Notes: a model not told the origin generated them from the letters alone. Positions 1 through 7,486 are shown, counted from the stretch's first letter. The stretch is 15,412 bases of DNA from Promethearchaeota archaeon (GCA_016839385.1 JAEOUK010000412.1:1-15412); one strand, 5' to 3'. Made by a program: numbers and translations.

Positions 1-324
1 AAATACATTCATATATTTGCACCGTGTCCTCCAGGATGGCGCTCACCAAGTGAAAAATCCGTGGAAATTGCAAAAATGGCTATTGATAATGGCATGTGGA
101 TTTTATATGAAATTGAAAATGGATTTTTCCGATTAACCGGAAAAAGCAAACGTCTTACTGACCCAAGCAAACGAAAACCAATACAAGAATATTTGAAGAT
201 GCAAGGTCGTTTCCGATTAGTTAAAGAAGAGCAAATCAAAAAATTGGAACAATATAGAGAGCTCATGTGGAATCAAGTTACAAAAGAATTATTGTTCCAG
301 GAAATGGAAGAGAAATCACATTAA
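1..324 (+). CDS. porB: Pyruvate/2-oxoacid:ferredoxin oxidoreductase beta subunit, C-terminal part
   Basis: The reading frame is open from base 1, so this is the last 107 residues of a gene that begins outside the window. It opens with KYIHIFAPCPPGW, the conserved Pro-Cys-Pro-x-Gly-Trp stretch near the C-terminal end of the beta (thiamine-pyrophosphate-binding) subunit of pyruvate and related 2-oxoacid:ferredoxin oxidoreductases. There follow the usual 'EIAKMAIDNGMWILYEIENG' type segment and a charged C-terminal tail. The enzyme interconverts pyruvate plus CoA with acetyl-CoA, CO2 and reduced ferredoxin. This fits a cell that also carries acetyl-CoA synthase at the other end of the window. The TPP-binding motif lies upstream and cannot be seen, so the exact 2-oxoacid specificity is not proven. 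A GTG at 61 is an internal codon, not the start. Confidence 0.85.
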   Translation, partial: KYIHIFAPCPPGWRSPSEKSVEIAKMAIDNGMWILYEIENGFFRLTGKSKRLTDPSKRKPIQEYLKMQGRFRLVKEEQIKKLEQYRELMWNQVTKELLFQEMEEKSH

Positions 325-354
325 CATTTCTCCAATCCATCAATTTTATTTTTC

Positions 355-372
355 TGCAACCATTAGGTTGCA
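355..372 (+). promoter_or_regulatory. Perfect 7-bp stem-loop just before the Sua5 gene
   Basis: TGCAACC, a four-base loop ATTA, then GGTTGCA form a perfect inverted repeat. It lies 30 bases after the porB stop and ends 6 bases before the ATG at 379. A T-rich stretch (about 345-354) precedes it, not follows it, so it does not look like an intrinsic terminator. Its right arm contains the only weak Shine-Dalgarno-like bases (AGG) before the start, so folding could mask initiation, or it may be a protein-binding site. Function is inferred only. Confidence 0.4.
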
Positions 373-378
373 TTAGCA

Positions 379-1062
379 ATGGGACATTTTATAATTCATA
401 TTAAAGACAATGACAATCCTTCGGTGTATATTCAACGAGCTGCAGAAGTTGTAAAAGATGGAGGAGTCATTGCATATCCCACAGATACATTTTATGGAAT
501 AGGTGCTGATCCTTTTAATCAGAATGCTATCCAACGTGTTTTTGATATTAAACAAAGGGATGTGGAAAAAGGATTTCCAATTTTAGTACCTGACATTGAA
601 GACGCAAATAAAATTGGGGAGATTCTCTCATTTGAAAAAAAATTAATAGAACGATTCTGGCCAGGACCTTTAACTATCGTTGTACCCCTTAAAAATACGG
701 AGATTAAACTTGATAGGTTAATAACCGGAGGAACAAATACAGTAGCTATACGAGTTCCTAGCAACCCGATTATTCATGGAATTTGCGTAGAATTGAAAAA
801 ATTAAGCGGTTTTGGAGGAATCATTGGCACTTCTGCAAATTTCTCTGGAGAACCTAATATAACATCAGGAAAACGTTTAGCTGAAGAATTTTCAAACATT
901 TTGGATTTCATAATTGAAACTGGAGAGTGTTCTGGAAAGATCCCCAGCACTGTAATCAGATTTGATCATACATCTTCTACACCAAAGACTACATTAGAAA
1001 TTCTAAGGGATGGTGCTATTTCAAAAGCGGAAATACTGTCCGTGATCAAGGAAACTGTGTGA
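379..1062 (+). CDS. tsaC: Threonylcarbamoyl-AMP synthase, Sua5/YrdC/TsaC family
   Basis: This 227-residue protein matches the YrdC domain that makes L-threonylcarbamoyl-adenylate from threonine, bicarbonate and ATP, the first step of tRNA t6A37 synthesis in the cytoplasm. Visible motifs in order: AYPTDTFYGIG (residues 32-42), the KQR nucleotide/threonine-binding patch at 58-60 with a Lys at 64, WPGPLT (94-99), AIRVP (123-127), GTSAN (150-154), PSTV (189-192) and ILRDGAIS (208-215). The length is that of the short form without the C-terminal Sua5 domain. The ATG at 379 gives the full domain, though its ribosome site is weak and overlaps a hairpin. The gene sits 4 bases before a THUMP gene and converges with Cgi121, a subunit of the KEOPS complex that uses this enzyme's product. 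Function is confident; the symbol follows the short bacterial form. Confidence 0.92.
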   Translation: MGHFIIHIKDNDNPSVYIQRAAEVVKDGGVIAYPTDTFYGIGADPFNQNAIQRVFDIKQRDVEKGFPILVPDIEDANKIGEILSFEKKLIERFWPGPLTIVVPLKNTEIKLDRLITGGTNTVAIRVPSNPIIHGICVELKKLSGFGGIIGTSANFSGEPNITSGKRLAEEFSNILDFIIETGECSGKIPSTVIRFDHTSSTPKTTLEILRDGAISKAEILSVIKETV

Positions 1063-1066
1063 TCTT

Positions 1067-1615
1067 ATGAATACATTCAACTTGATAGTATCATCCAACA
1101 GGAATTATGAACAGTACACAGAACGAGAAATATGGTTTGTTCTCATGATTGTAGGAGATCCCACTCCTGTAATTATGCATAGCCCAATTCCTGGAATTCT
1201 TTTGATCAATACTAAAATTAATCCCTATGATGTAATTAGAAAAATGCGCAGTGTGATGAAAAAAGAACCGAATTTTTTTCAGTATGTGTTACGAGTAATT
1301 CCAGTAGATCAAGTAGTAGAGACTGATCTTGAGTTAATTTATCAAGCATCCATGAAATTATATCGGAGCAAAAAGAGAATCACTCGAAAATGGAAGTCTT
1401 TCGCAGTTCAGATAAAAAAACGCGCTACACCAATGTCTCGTAATGAAATTATTGATAGAATCGTACCAAGTATTCCAAATAAAGTTAATCTTCGAGATCC
1501 TAATTGGATTTTGCACTTTGAAATAATTGGAAATATTACAGGAATTTCATTAATGAAACCATCTCAAATTTTTCGAATAATTCGAGAAAGAAATTTAATG
1601 ACCCATTCTAATTAG
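1067..1615 (+). CDS. THUMP-domain tRNA-modification protein (Tan1/THUMPD1-like)
   Basis: A 182-residue protein that starts 4 bases after the Sua5 stop, so the two are probably co-transcribed. It shows the THUMP pattern: FNLIVSSNRNYE at the N-terminus, a GD-x-x-P turn (30-34), IPGILLINTKINPYDVI (41-57), a basic 'RVIPVDQ' segment (76-82), SFAVQIKKRA (111-120), a VNLRDPNWILHFEIIG segment (140-155) and a final 'GISLMKPSQI' (159-168). THUMP domains bind the acceptor part of tRNA. Stand-alone proteins of this layout resemble the eukaryotic Tan1/THUMPD1 adaptor for tRNA N4-acetylcytidine, but no catalytic domain is present, so its partner enzyme cannot be named from the sequence. The final 8 bases overlap the tail of the convergent Cgi121 gene. 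Confidence 0.82.
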   Translation: MNTFNLIVSSNRNYEQYTEREIWFVLMIVGDPTPVIMHSPIPGILLINTKINPYDVIRKMRSVMKKEPNFFQYVLRVIPVDQVVETDLELIYQASMKLYRSKKRITRKWKSFAVQIKKRATPMSRNEIIDRIVPSIPNKVNLRDPNWILHFEIIGNITGISLMKPSQIFRIIRERNLMTHSN

Positions 1616-2285
1616 AACGCTTAAAATTCTCCATTAATAATTGAGCCATTTTCTCCGTAATTATTTGAGATATTGCAGAAACTTTGATATCTTCTTCAAG
1701 TTCTACAAATTTTTTTCTATAAGGAATCCCCATGCAGATGATTGCGTTTTTTAACTCAAAATCAGAGATATTATAATGGTTTTGTAGGAATTTCAGTCGT
1801 GATGATGATAAAGGTTGATTTTTTTTATCAAAAGTAGTAGTATTTAGGACATTTTGTATAACTTTAAATTTCTCTTTCACTCCCGTTTCGGAGGGACCCA
1901 AAATTACTATCCATGCATTAGATGAATGATTAGATTCTTCAATTCGAAATCCTACTGATGTAATAGCCGTTTTAATTTGACGTTGCATTGATGCATATAT
2001 TAAAAATTCAACAGATTTTGTTTTAGAGATATTTGAATTTAATGCAAATGCTTGTTCTGCAAAATATACTGCATAATACAAATGGTTTGGAGAAATAATT
2101 TTTTCTCCGTCAAAAATCTGAATCGAATAGTCAATATCTTCTAAGGATTGCATAGCATTAATTAAGGTTTTTTGGTCCTTCCATTTGGATAATAATTCTA
2201 ACGTCCCTATACCCACGAATCTGGTAGAATTTATTCGAGGTTCATGAAATATGGAAAGTGGAACCATTTTCTTAATTAAAAGCAT
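1608..2285 (-). CDS. cgi121: KEOPS complex subunit Cgi121
   Basis: A 225-residue protein resembling Cgi121, the KEOPS subunit that binds Bud32 and helps hold the tRNA CCA end while Kae1 transfers threonylcarbamoyl to A37. Family-like features are the central 'SPNHLYYAVYFAEQAFALNSN' type helix, then SVEFLIYASMQRQIKTAI, where Cgi121 proteins have a conserved Glu-Leu/Phe-Leu-Tyr-x-Ala...Arg-Gln-Ile pattern, and a beta strand AWIVILG. The frame is open 31 codons further upstream (to 2378), but the ATG at 2285 is the better start. It is preceded by AAAGGAGGTTATTTT, a near-perfect Shine-Dalgarno site, and it avoids overlapping EcfT. It is the last gene of the minus-strand run, 55 bases after EcfT, and its end overlaps the convergent THUMP gene by 8 bases. 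The C-terminal ~80 residues are less recognisable. Confidence 0.78.
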   Translation of the reverse strand: MLLIKKMVPLSIFHEPRINSTRFVGIGTLELLSKWKDQKTLINAMQSLEDIDYSIQIFDGEKIISPNHLYYAVYFAEQAFALNSNISKTKSVEFLIYASMQRQIKTAITSVGFRIEESNHSSNAWIVILGPSETGVKEKFKVIQNVLNTTTFDKKNQPLSSSRLKFLQNHYNISDFELKNAIICMGIPYRKKFVELEEDIKVSAISQIITEKMAQLLMENFKRSN

Positions 2286-2340
2286 AAAATAACCTCCTTT
2301 CATTTTAGACAAGGTATGTTTCATGAAAAACCTATCGATT

Positions 2341-3111
2341 CTAAAGGGGAATCTCCCATGAGAATATAGCCAAATCAAGTAGGGGTTTGTTAATTGCGAG
2401 AATTATACCTCCAGATAGCAAACCTAGTAAAAATATACATACAATCCAATCAGCAGCTCTGAATTTCACTGGATACAGATGTGTTCGTTTCTTAGTAAAT
2501 CCGAAAGCACGTGCTTCCAGACTTTCAGCAACATAATATGCTCGTTTTATGGAATTTGTAATGAGTGGGATAAGCAGAGGAAACAGATTTCGAATCTGTT
2601 GCATAATTCCCCCTCGTTGAAGAACTAAACCTCGAGATTTTTGCGCTTTTGTAATAGTTTCCACTTCACTGGCAAGGGTAGGAATGAATCGAAATGCTAG
2701 AGAAAACGAAAAAGCTATTGGATATGATATTCCGGTTTTCGCAATGGCTTGTGTAAAATCCTCGGGATGAGTGGTTTGGAAAAATATTGAAAAAGAAATG
2801 ATAATATTAATTAATCTCAGAATCATGATTACGCCTAAATTGAGAGACACAAACAATGTGTTAAAAAAGATGATGAAAAAAATGATGAATCCCATCCCTC
2901 TTAACGATTTCAATATCAATTTTCCCATATGGGCAATTACCACCCATATAATTAAACTAGCTAACAAAACTAGATGAATTATATATTGGTTGAACATTAC
3001 TAAAAGCGTTAAATATACTAAAACTAAAAATAATTTAGTTCTAGGGTCTAATCGATGGACAATATCATCCCGATCCACAAAATCAAATGCACTTAGTAAT
3101 TCCATGCTCAT
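2341..3111 (-). CDS. ecfT: ECF transporter transmembrane subunit EcfT (CbiQ family)
   Basis: A 256-residue membrane protein, the scaffold that couples the two ECF ATPases to a substrate-binding S subunit. It has the conserved N-terminal 'HRLDPRTKL' (19-27), hydrophobic segments at about 27-40, 43-62, 74-90, 93-112 and 222-240, and a long cytoplasmic helical part with the two coupling motifs AQKSRG (156-161) and EARAFG (199-204). These are the Ala-x-x-x-Arg-Gly and Ala-Arg-x-x-Gly signatures that dock into the ATPases. The ATG at 3111 is chosen over one at 3132: it lies 4 bases after the upstream ATPase stop and has an AAGGGGGATC ribosome site, whereas the longer form would overlap that gene by 17 bases. 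No S subunit is seen nearby, so the vitamin or metal transported is unknown. Confidence 0.88.
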   Translation of the reverse strand: MSMELLSAFDFVDRDDIVHRLDPRTKLFLVLVYLTLLVMFNQYIIHLVLLASLIIWVVIAHMGKLILKSLRGMGFIIFFIIFFNTLFVSLNLGVIMILRLINIIISFSIFFQTTHPEDFTQAIAKTGISYPIAFSFSLAFRFIPTLASEVETITKAQKSRGLVLQRGGIMQQIRNLFPLLIPLITNSIKRAYYVAESLEARAFGFTKKRTHLYPVKFRAADWIVCIFLLGLLSGGIILAINKPLLDLAIFSWEIPL

Positions 3112-3115
3112 TTTA

Positions 3116-3964
3116 TTAGATCCCCCTTCCATATTCTTTAATCATGATCTCTAAATCTTGGTAAGATTTAGCTCTCGATAAATTATGAGTCATTTCACTA
3201 TCTTGGGCAAGATTTTGCGTTAGGATACGTTTCAGTTTATGGAATTGTGGTTCTATAATAGCGCTATTTTCTTGAATAAACATGTTTGTCAAAATTTCAT
3301 CTACAGGACCATCAGCTAAAATTTTTCCTTGTTCTAAAATCACTATACGTTTCATATATTTTAACGCAAATTCCGTATTATGAGTTACTACAATGATGGT
3401 TTTTGCTTTTTGGATCGCATCCGAAAGTATCTCTTCTAGAATTTTGTATCCATGTTTATCTTGCCCAAGGGTGGGTTCATCGAAAATCAAGACATCAGGT
3501 TTTCTACACAAGATAGAAGCTATGGATATCTTTTTCCGTTCTCCTCCTGAGCAATTCCATGGAGATTTATCTAATAATGGCTGTAGACTCAAATCTTGTA
3601 TTATATCTTCTTTATATTCTGCTTTTTGGGTTGCGGAAATACGCAAATTCTTAAGTGAAAAGTCTAATTCTTCTTCCACAGAACTGCTGAATAATTGATG
3701 GTCAGGATTTTGGAACATTACTCCAATTTTCTGTAATAACTCTCGTGGATCAAACTCAACTGTAGAAATGTTATTAACATATATAGTTCCTTTAGTGGGT
3801 TTAAGCAATCCATTAATTAATTGGATGAGAGTAGATTTTCCCGCTCCATTTCTTCCCATAATACCCACAACTTCTCCCTTTTGTATCCTTAAGGAAATAT
3901 TGGAAAGAGCAGGTACTTGATTCGTATAATGATAACTGACATCGTCAAACCTGATTATACTCAT
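3116..3964 (-). CDS. ecfA: ECF transporter ATP-binding protein, second copy
   Basis: A 282-residue ABC ATPase of the energy-coupling factor type. Motifs: Walker A GRNGAGKST (37-45), Q-loop VMFQNPDHQ with Gln85, signature CSGGE (138-142), Walker B VLIFDE with Glu163, D-loop, and H-loop His195 in VVTHN. The Q-loop 'FQNP..Q' is typical of EcfA and Cbi/Eco-type ATPases. A C-terminal tail of about 70 residues (210-282) follows the nucleotide-binding domain, as in EcfA proteins that dimerise there. The start at 3964 overlaps the stop of the preceding ATPase gene as ATGA, indicating translational coupling; a GTG at 3973 is possible but less likely. It would pair with the other ATPase (3961-4905) and EcfT to form the ECF module. 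Confidence 0.9.
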   Translation of the reverse strand: MSIIRFDDVSYHYTNQVPALSNISLRIQKGEVVGIMGRNGAGKSTLIQLINGLLKPTKGTIYVNNISTVEFDPRELLQKIGVMFQNPDHQLFSSSVEEELDFSLKNLRISATQKAEYKEDIIQDLSLQPLLDKSPWNCSGGERKKISIASILCRKPDVLIFDEPTLGQDKHGYKILEEILSDAIQKAKTIIVVTHNTEFALKYMKRIVILEQGKILADGPVDEILTNMFIQENSAIIEPQFHKLKRILTQNLAQDSEMTHNLSRAKSYQDLEIMIKEYGRGI

Positions 3965-4905
3965 GATAACCACTCCAGTAATTTATCAGCAGCTTGTTCT
4001 ACAGAGGTTGGATAATTAGTAAAGTGAAATCCCGACATTCGAAGCGTTCTAAATAGTTGAATAAATTCGGGTATTCGAACTCCTGTTAAAAAAATTTCTT
4101 CCGTGTTTAGAACTTCTTGGATCGTCCCCTGTGTTACAACAGATCCGTTCTTCAACACAATAATATCTGTACAATAAGGTAATATAACTTCTAAACGATG
4201 CTCGATAATGATTATGGTGATATTTTTCTCTTTATTCAGTTTTTCTAAGAGTTTTAAGACAGCTTGTGCTGCTTGGGGATCTAGAGTAGCTGTAGGTTCG
4301 TCTAAAATTATTAAATTTGGTTCCAATGTAAGAATTGAAGCAATTGCGACACGTTGCTGTTCTCCTCCGGATAACTCATAGGGATGTCGATTACGTAAGT
4401 GAGAAATTCCCAAATAGTCCAATACTTCTGTTACCTTTTCTTGAATTCTCACCCTATCAATACCTAAATTTTCCAATCCGAATGCAATTTCCCGCTCCAC
4501 GGTCATAGCTACTAACTGATTTTCAGGATTTTGAAATACTAACCCAACATTTTGTGAGAGAGAACTAATTTTTTCTTTAATTGAATCCTTTCCAAATACC
4601 TCCACATAACCAAAAAATATTCCGCGATAAAAATTTGGAATTAATCCATTGAAAGTTCGAACTAATGTGGATTTTCCTGAACCCGTATCTCCCACCATTG
4701 CGATGAATTTTCCTTTAGAAATGGACAGATTTATCCTGTTTAATGCTTTAAATTTATTCAAATCGGGGTCATCGGACAATTTCTCCCCCTTTTTTTCAAG
4801 AATTGAACTAATTTCATCCCTTTTGGTTTTATAAATAGATTCATAGATGAAAGATAGGTTTTTTACAATAATCTGGCTTTCATCTTTAGAGGGATTTATA
4901 TTCAT
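3961..4905 (-). CDS. ecfA: ECF transporter ATP-binding protein, first copy, with N-terminal insertion
   Basis: A 314-residue ABC ATPase with Walker A GDTGSGKST (72-80), Q-loop VFQNPENQ (Gln125), signature LSGGEQ (178-183), Walker B LIILDE (Glu203) and H-loop His236 in IIEHR. The C-terminal extension (about 255-314) is of the EcfA type. Unusual: between the first strand (IIVKNLSFIYES, 12-23) and the 'ALNRINLSI' strand (54-62) there are about 30 extra, charged residues where most relatives have only a few. The gene follows the DHH gene after 22 bases and overlaps the next ATPase gene by 4. No good Shine-Dalgarno site precedes its ATG, so translation may depend on coupling to the upstream gene. 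The substrate is not known. Confidence 0.9.
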   Translation of the reverse strand: MNINPSKDESQIIVKNLSFIYESIYKTKRDEISSILEKKGEKLSDDPDLNKFKALNRINLSISKGKFIAMVGDTGSGKSTLVRTFNGLIPNFYRGIFFGYVEVFGKDSIKEKISSLSQNVGLVFQNPENQLVAMTVEREIAFGLENLGIDRVRIQEKVTEVLDYLGISHLRNRHPYELSGGEQQRVAIASILTLEPNLIILDEPTATLDPQAAQAVLKLLEKLNKEKNITIIIIEHRLEVILPYCTDIIVLKNGSVVTQGTIQEVLNTEEIFLTGVRIPEFIQLFRTLRMSGFHFTNYPTSVEQAADKLLEWLS

Positions 4906-4927
4906 ACGGGATCGCTTTGTATAAGTG

Positions 4928-6004
4928 CTAATTATTTAATTCTTTTTTCAATTTACCGACAATAATCTCTTTTAAATTATGAGGTATGTCTTTTCCATTC
5001 ATTCCTGCGGCCCCTTTGTGTCCTCCCGAGTTTCCGTTGTATTCTTGAGCTAAATTTTCCATAAATTTTCCCAAATGCAGGTTTTCGGCATGCTGAAATC
5101 GCTCAGAGGTTCGTGCAATAATTCGGAAAGCTTTCTTTTTTCGTTTTGAGATACAGAATGCAAGATCTGCTCCTAATCCGAGTAATGCAGTGCATACTGC
5201 ACTTTCGTGAGAATTTACTTTGGTTATTAATAAAATCCAATCACCAATCAGAATGGGTTCTTCCGTTCGGATTGCTCCTTTTATTCGGGCTACTTTGACA
5301 TCAAAAGGTACCTCACGAATAGACATTCTGCGAGCAGTGGGTAAATCTGCTCCTTTTTGAATGAAAAAATCTATTATTGGAATAACTGAGTTTTCACTAA
5401 ACCGTAATCCACCCGAATCCATTAGCAGACCCATTAGAAGTAACTGGGAAATCATTTCTTCATTATCTACACTATTACGCTGAATCGGTTGATTAGAATT
5501 TTCTAGTGTTTTCCAAATCTTACCAATAATTTCACTACATGACGAAGCAGATGAATCACTGATCATGGCGAGAACTTTAGATTTCTGAATTGCTCCAGAA
5601 CCATTTGATGGATATTCTTCACTAAGTACCGGTTCGAGATGATGATCTATCAACACTAAATGTTGAAATACTTTGTCAAAATATGGAGGGATATAAGATG
5701 TATCCACTATGATAATAGTGTTATATGCTTCCCGGATATTTGCGTAATTGGTGATTAAATTTTCAACAATTTGTTGATTCTGAAGCATATGAGTCACAAA
5801 TTGATTTGTATGGCTTAAAATTAAATCGATTTTCCCAGAATTTTGCGAATATTGTTTTATTAAATAATATAAGCCTAAGGCAGATGCTGCACCATCTAAA
5901 TCAGTATTATCATGAGAAATTATAGCAATCGGCTCATATTCTTGAATGTTTTGAAGAAAAACGTGAAATTCTTTTGTAAATTTCGATATATTTTCTGTGT
6001 CCAT
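4928..6004 (-). CDS. DHH-family phosphoesterase (RecJ/NrnA-like)
   Basis: A 358-residue cytoplasmic phosphoesterase. Metal-binding motifs in order: HDNTDLDG (31-38, motif I), VDTS (100-103, motif II), IDHH (119-122, the DHH signature), MDSGGLRF (195-202, motif IV), and in the C-terminal DHHA1 domain NSGGHKGAAG (325-334), which holds substrate. All the expected Asp and His ligands are present, so it should be active, using manganese or similar metal on short oligonucleotides, pAp or cyclic dinucleotide products. The family does not allow a closer substrate call. The ATG at 6004 has AGAGGATAGAG in front of it, a good ribosome site. It is the first gene of the minus-strand run with the ECF genes and Cgi121; no functional link to the transporter is evident. 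Confidence 0.87.
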   Translation of the reverse strand: MDTENISKFTKEFHVFLQNIQEYEPIAIISHDNTDLDGAASALGLYYLIKQYSQNSGKIDLILSHTNQFVTHMLQNQQIVENLITNYANIREAYNTIIIVDTSYIPPYFDKVFQHLVLIDHHLEPVLSEEYPSNGSGAIQKSKVLAMISDSSASSCSEIIGKIWKTLENSNQPIQRNSVDNEEMISQLLLMGLLMDSGGLRFSENSVIPIIDFFIQKGADLPTARRMSIREVPFDVKVARIKGAIRTEEPILIGDWILLITKVNSHESAVCTALLGLGADLAFCISKRKKKAFRIIARTSERFQHAENLHLGKFMENLAQEYNGNSGGHKGAAGMNGKDIPHNLKEIIVGKLKKELNN

Positions 6005-6036
6005 CTCTATCCTCTACTTTCCAAAATTACACACGT

Positions 6037-6045
6037 CTTATAATG
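6037..6045 (-). promoter_or_regulatory. Possible TATA box for the DHH-ECF-Cgi121 run
   Basis: Reading on the minus strand, CATTATAAG lies about 33-41 bases before the DHH start at 6004. That spacing suits an archaeal TATA box with a short leader carrying the AGAGGA ribosome site. Judged by eye only. Confidence 0.4.
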
Positions 6046-6092
6046 GGGGAATCCTCAATTTAATTGTTGACTTTGAGGTGTTCTTTAAATTA

Positions 6093-6106
6093 ATGCTAAT
6101 TAGCAT
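6093..6106. promoter_or_regulatory. Perfect 14-bp palindrome, candidate operator
   Basis: ATGCTAATTAGCAT is its own exact reverse complement. It sits in the 154-base space between two divergent genes, 89 bases upstream of the DHH start and 52 bases upstream of the small gene at 6159. An A/T-rich TTTAAATTA (6084-6092) directly before it could be a TATA element for the plus-strand gene, which would place the palindrome where a dimeric repressor would block transcription. No regulator gene is identified in the window. Confidence 0.45.
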
Positions 6107-6158
6107 AAAACTGGGAGATTAAATAATTTACTGCAATGTCAAATTGAAGGGTTTTCTA

Positions 6159-6326
6159 ATGAGAAAGGTATCTGATAAGGAATATCTAGACCGATTGTTA
6201 CAAGATCTTCGGGTAAAAGCACGAGATGTAGAGGATTTTGTAGAAAAGAAAAAGATAAGTAAAATTATTGATGAATTTGAAAAGGGAATTCATGAAGAAT
6301 ATAGGAAAAAAAGGGATTTTCACTAA
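6159..6326 (+). CDS. Small charged hypothetical protein, 55 residues
   Basis: I do not recognise this protein. From the ATG at 6159 it is 55 residues, very rich in Lys, Glu, Asp and Arg, and predicted largely helical (segments about 5-30 and 32-50), with no cysteines, membrane segment or signal peptide. It could be a small coiled-coil or nucleic-acid-associated protein. The ATG is preceded by GAAGG eight bases upstream, a fair ribosome site; a TTG at 6144 would add five residues but lies inside that site's spacing. The stop overlaps the stop of the convergent AAA gene. It has its own promoter region with a 14-bp palindrome. Its short length makes it less certain than its neighbours, but codon use and the ribosome site support it. 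Confidence 0.6.
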   Translation: MRKVSDKEYLDRLLQDLRVKARDVEDFVEKKKISKIIDEFEKGIHEEYRKKRDFH

Positions 6327-7486
6327 GAAAATAATGTATCTTCTTTAGTTTCCTTTTTTTTCATCTTTTGGATGATATTTAATAAATTTTTGGTCGTTAT
6401 GACATCAGCTTTTGATAAAATCGCATCGTGAAATGCTATCTTTATGAGTTTTTCTTTAACATCTCTCCCAGACCATCCTTCTAATTGATGACTAATTTCT
6501 TGAAAATTAATATCGAATTTTAGTCCAGTTTCATTCAAAAATAGCTGCATCATTTGAATTCTCTGGGTCGTATCAGGTAATTCAAATACAATTTCTTCCT
6601 CAAATCGACTGCGTAATCCGGGATCCAATAAATCGATATTATTTGTAGCTCCGATCAAAATTACTCCTTTATTTTCAGAAATACCATCCATTTCAGAAAG
6701 TAAAGCGGTACTTACTTCAACAACATCTCCTCTTACCATCTGGTAAGAACGACTTAAACCAATTGCATCGATTTCATCAATGAAGATTATTGCCGAACCT
6801 TTGTTTTTCGCGATTTTTCGAGCTTTAGCAAACAAAGTATGTATTTTGTTTGCTCCATCCCCTACGTGCAAGCCAATTAGACCGGTTCCTTTACGAATCA
6901 AGATTTGTGATTCACACTCCGATGCTAAAGCTCGTGCAGTCAAAGTTTTACCAGTTCCTGGATTACCATAAAACAACACATTTTTTGGAGTCCATTTACC
7001 AAATTTATCTGGATTATGCATATATTCCTGAATTACTCTGCATTTCTTGATTGCTTGTTCGTTTCCGACAATATTTTTAAATCCAATTCTTTCAAATTCT
7101 TTGGAATTTGGATCTACTGAAGGAATAATTTCGAATATTGTATCGGTAGAGATTCGACGCCCTGTTTTAGGAATAATTTTTACAATTTTAAATGCAAAGT
7201 CGGGTAAAATCATTTGATCGAACAAATATTCTTCTTTAGATACATTTAATCCAATCCATTGATCTTGTGCATATGCTTGAAATAGATTATCATCATCAAT
7301 TTCAAGATCTGCTTGGCTTGAAGGATGTTCACTTAGGCGAATTGGGTATCCTACGGGTTTCAACACGATTTTTTGGATGCTTTCTGGTTTGTCCTCTTCA
7401 GAAACTTCCAGATCGGCTAAATCCTCACTCTCAATTCGGATTTCTATCGGTTCAAATCTACGCGTAAGAACTTTTTTCTTTGCCAC
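6323..7486 (-). CDS. AAA ATPase with CDC48-like N-terminal domain (COG1223-like)
   Basis: A 387-residue protein with one AAA module: Walker A GNPGTGKT (174-181), Walker B IIFIDEIDA (233-241), sensor-1 GATNN (279-283), arginine-finger region LRSRF (Arg292, Arg294) and sensor-2 GWSGRD (337-342). The pore-loop region lacks the aromatic residue of proteasomal ATPases (GLIGLHVGDG at 202-211), so it is not a standard PAN. The N-terminal part has an acidic leader and then a beta-rich segment (about 75-122: WIGLNV, ILPDFAFKIVKIIP, TDTIFEI) resembling the second half of the CDC48/p97 N-domain, as in archaeal single-AAA proteins of COG1223. Likely a remodelling ATPase; its client is unknown. The start is GTG at 7486 with GGAG ten bases before it. 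The final bases overlap the convergent small gene. Confidence 0.82.
   Translation of the reverse strand: MAKKKVLTRRFEPIEIRIESEDLADLEVSEEDKPESIQKIVLKPVGYPIRLSEHPSSQADLEIDDDNLFQAYAQDQWIGLNVSKEEYLFDQMILPDFAFKIVKIIPKTGRRISTDTIFEIIPSVDPNSKEFERIGFKNIVGNEQAIKKCRVIQEYMHNPDKFGKWTPKNVLFYGNPGTGKTLTARALASECESQILIRKGTGLIGLHVGDGANKIHTLFAKARKIAKNKGSAIIFIDEIDAIGLSRSYQMVRGDVVEVSTALLSEMDGISENKGVILIGATNNIDLLDPGLRSRFEEEIVFELPDTTQRIQMMQLFLNETGLKFDINFQEISHQLEGWSGRDVKEKLIKIAFHDAILSKADVITTKNLLNIIQKMKKKETKEDTLFS

Noticed and set aside
2286..2378. 31-codon N-terminal extension of Cgi121
   Set aside because: A near-perfect ribosome site (AAAGGAGGTTA) lies inside it just before the ATG at 2285, and the extension would overlap the EcfT gene.
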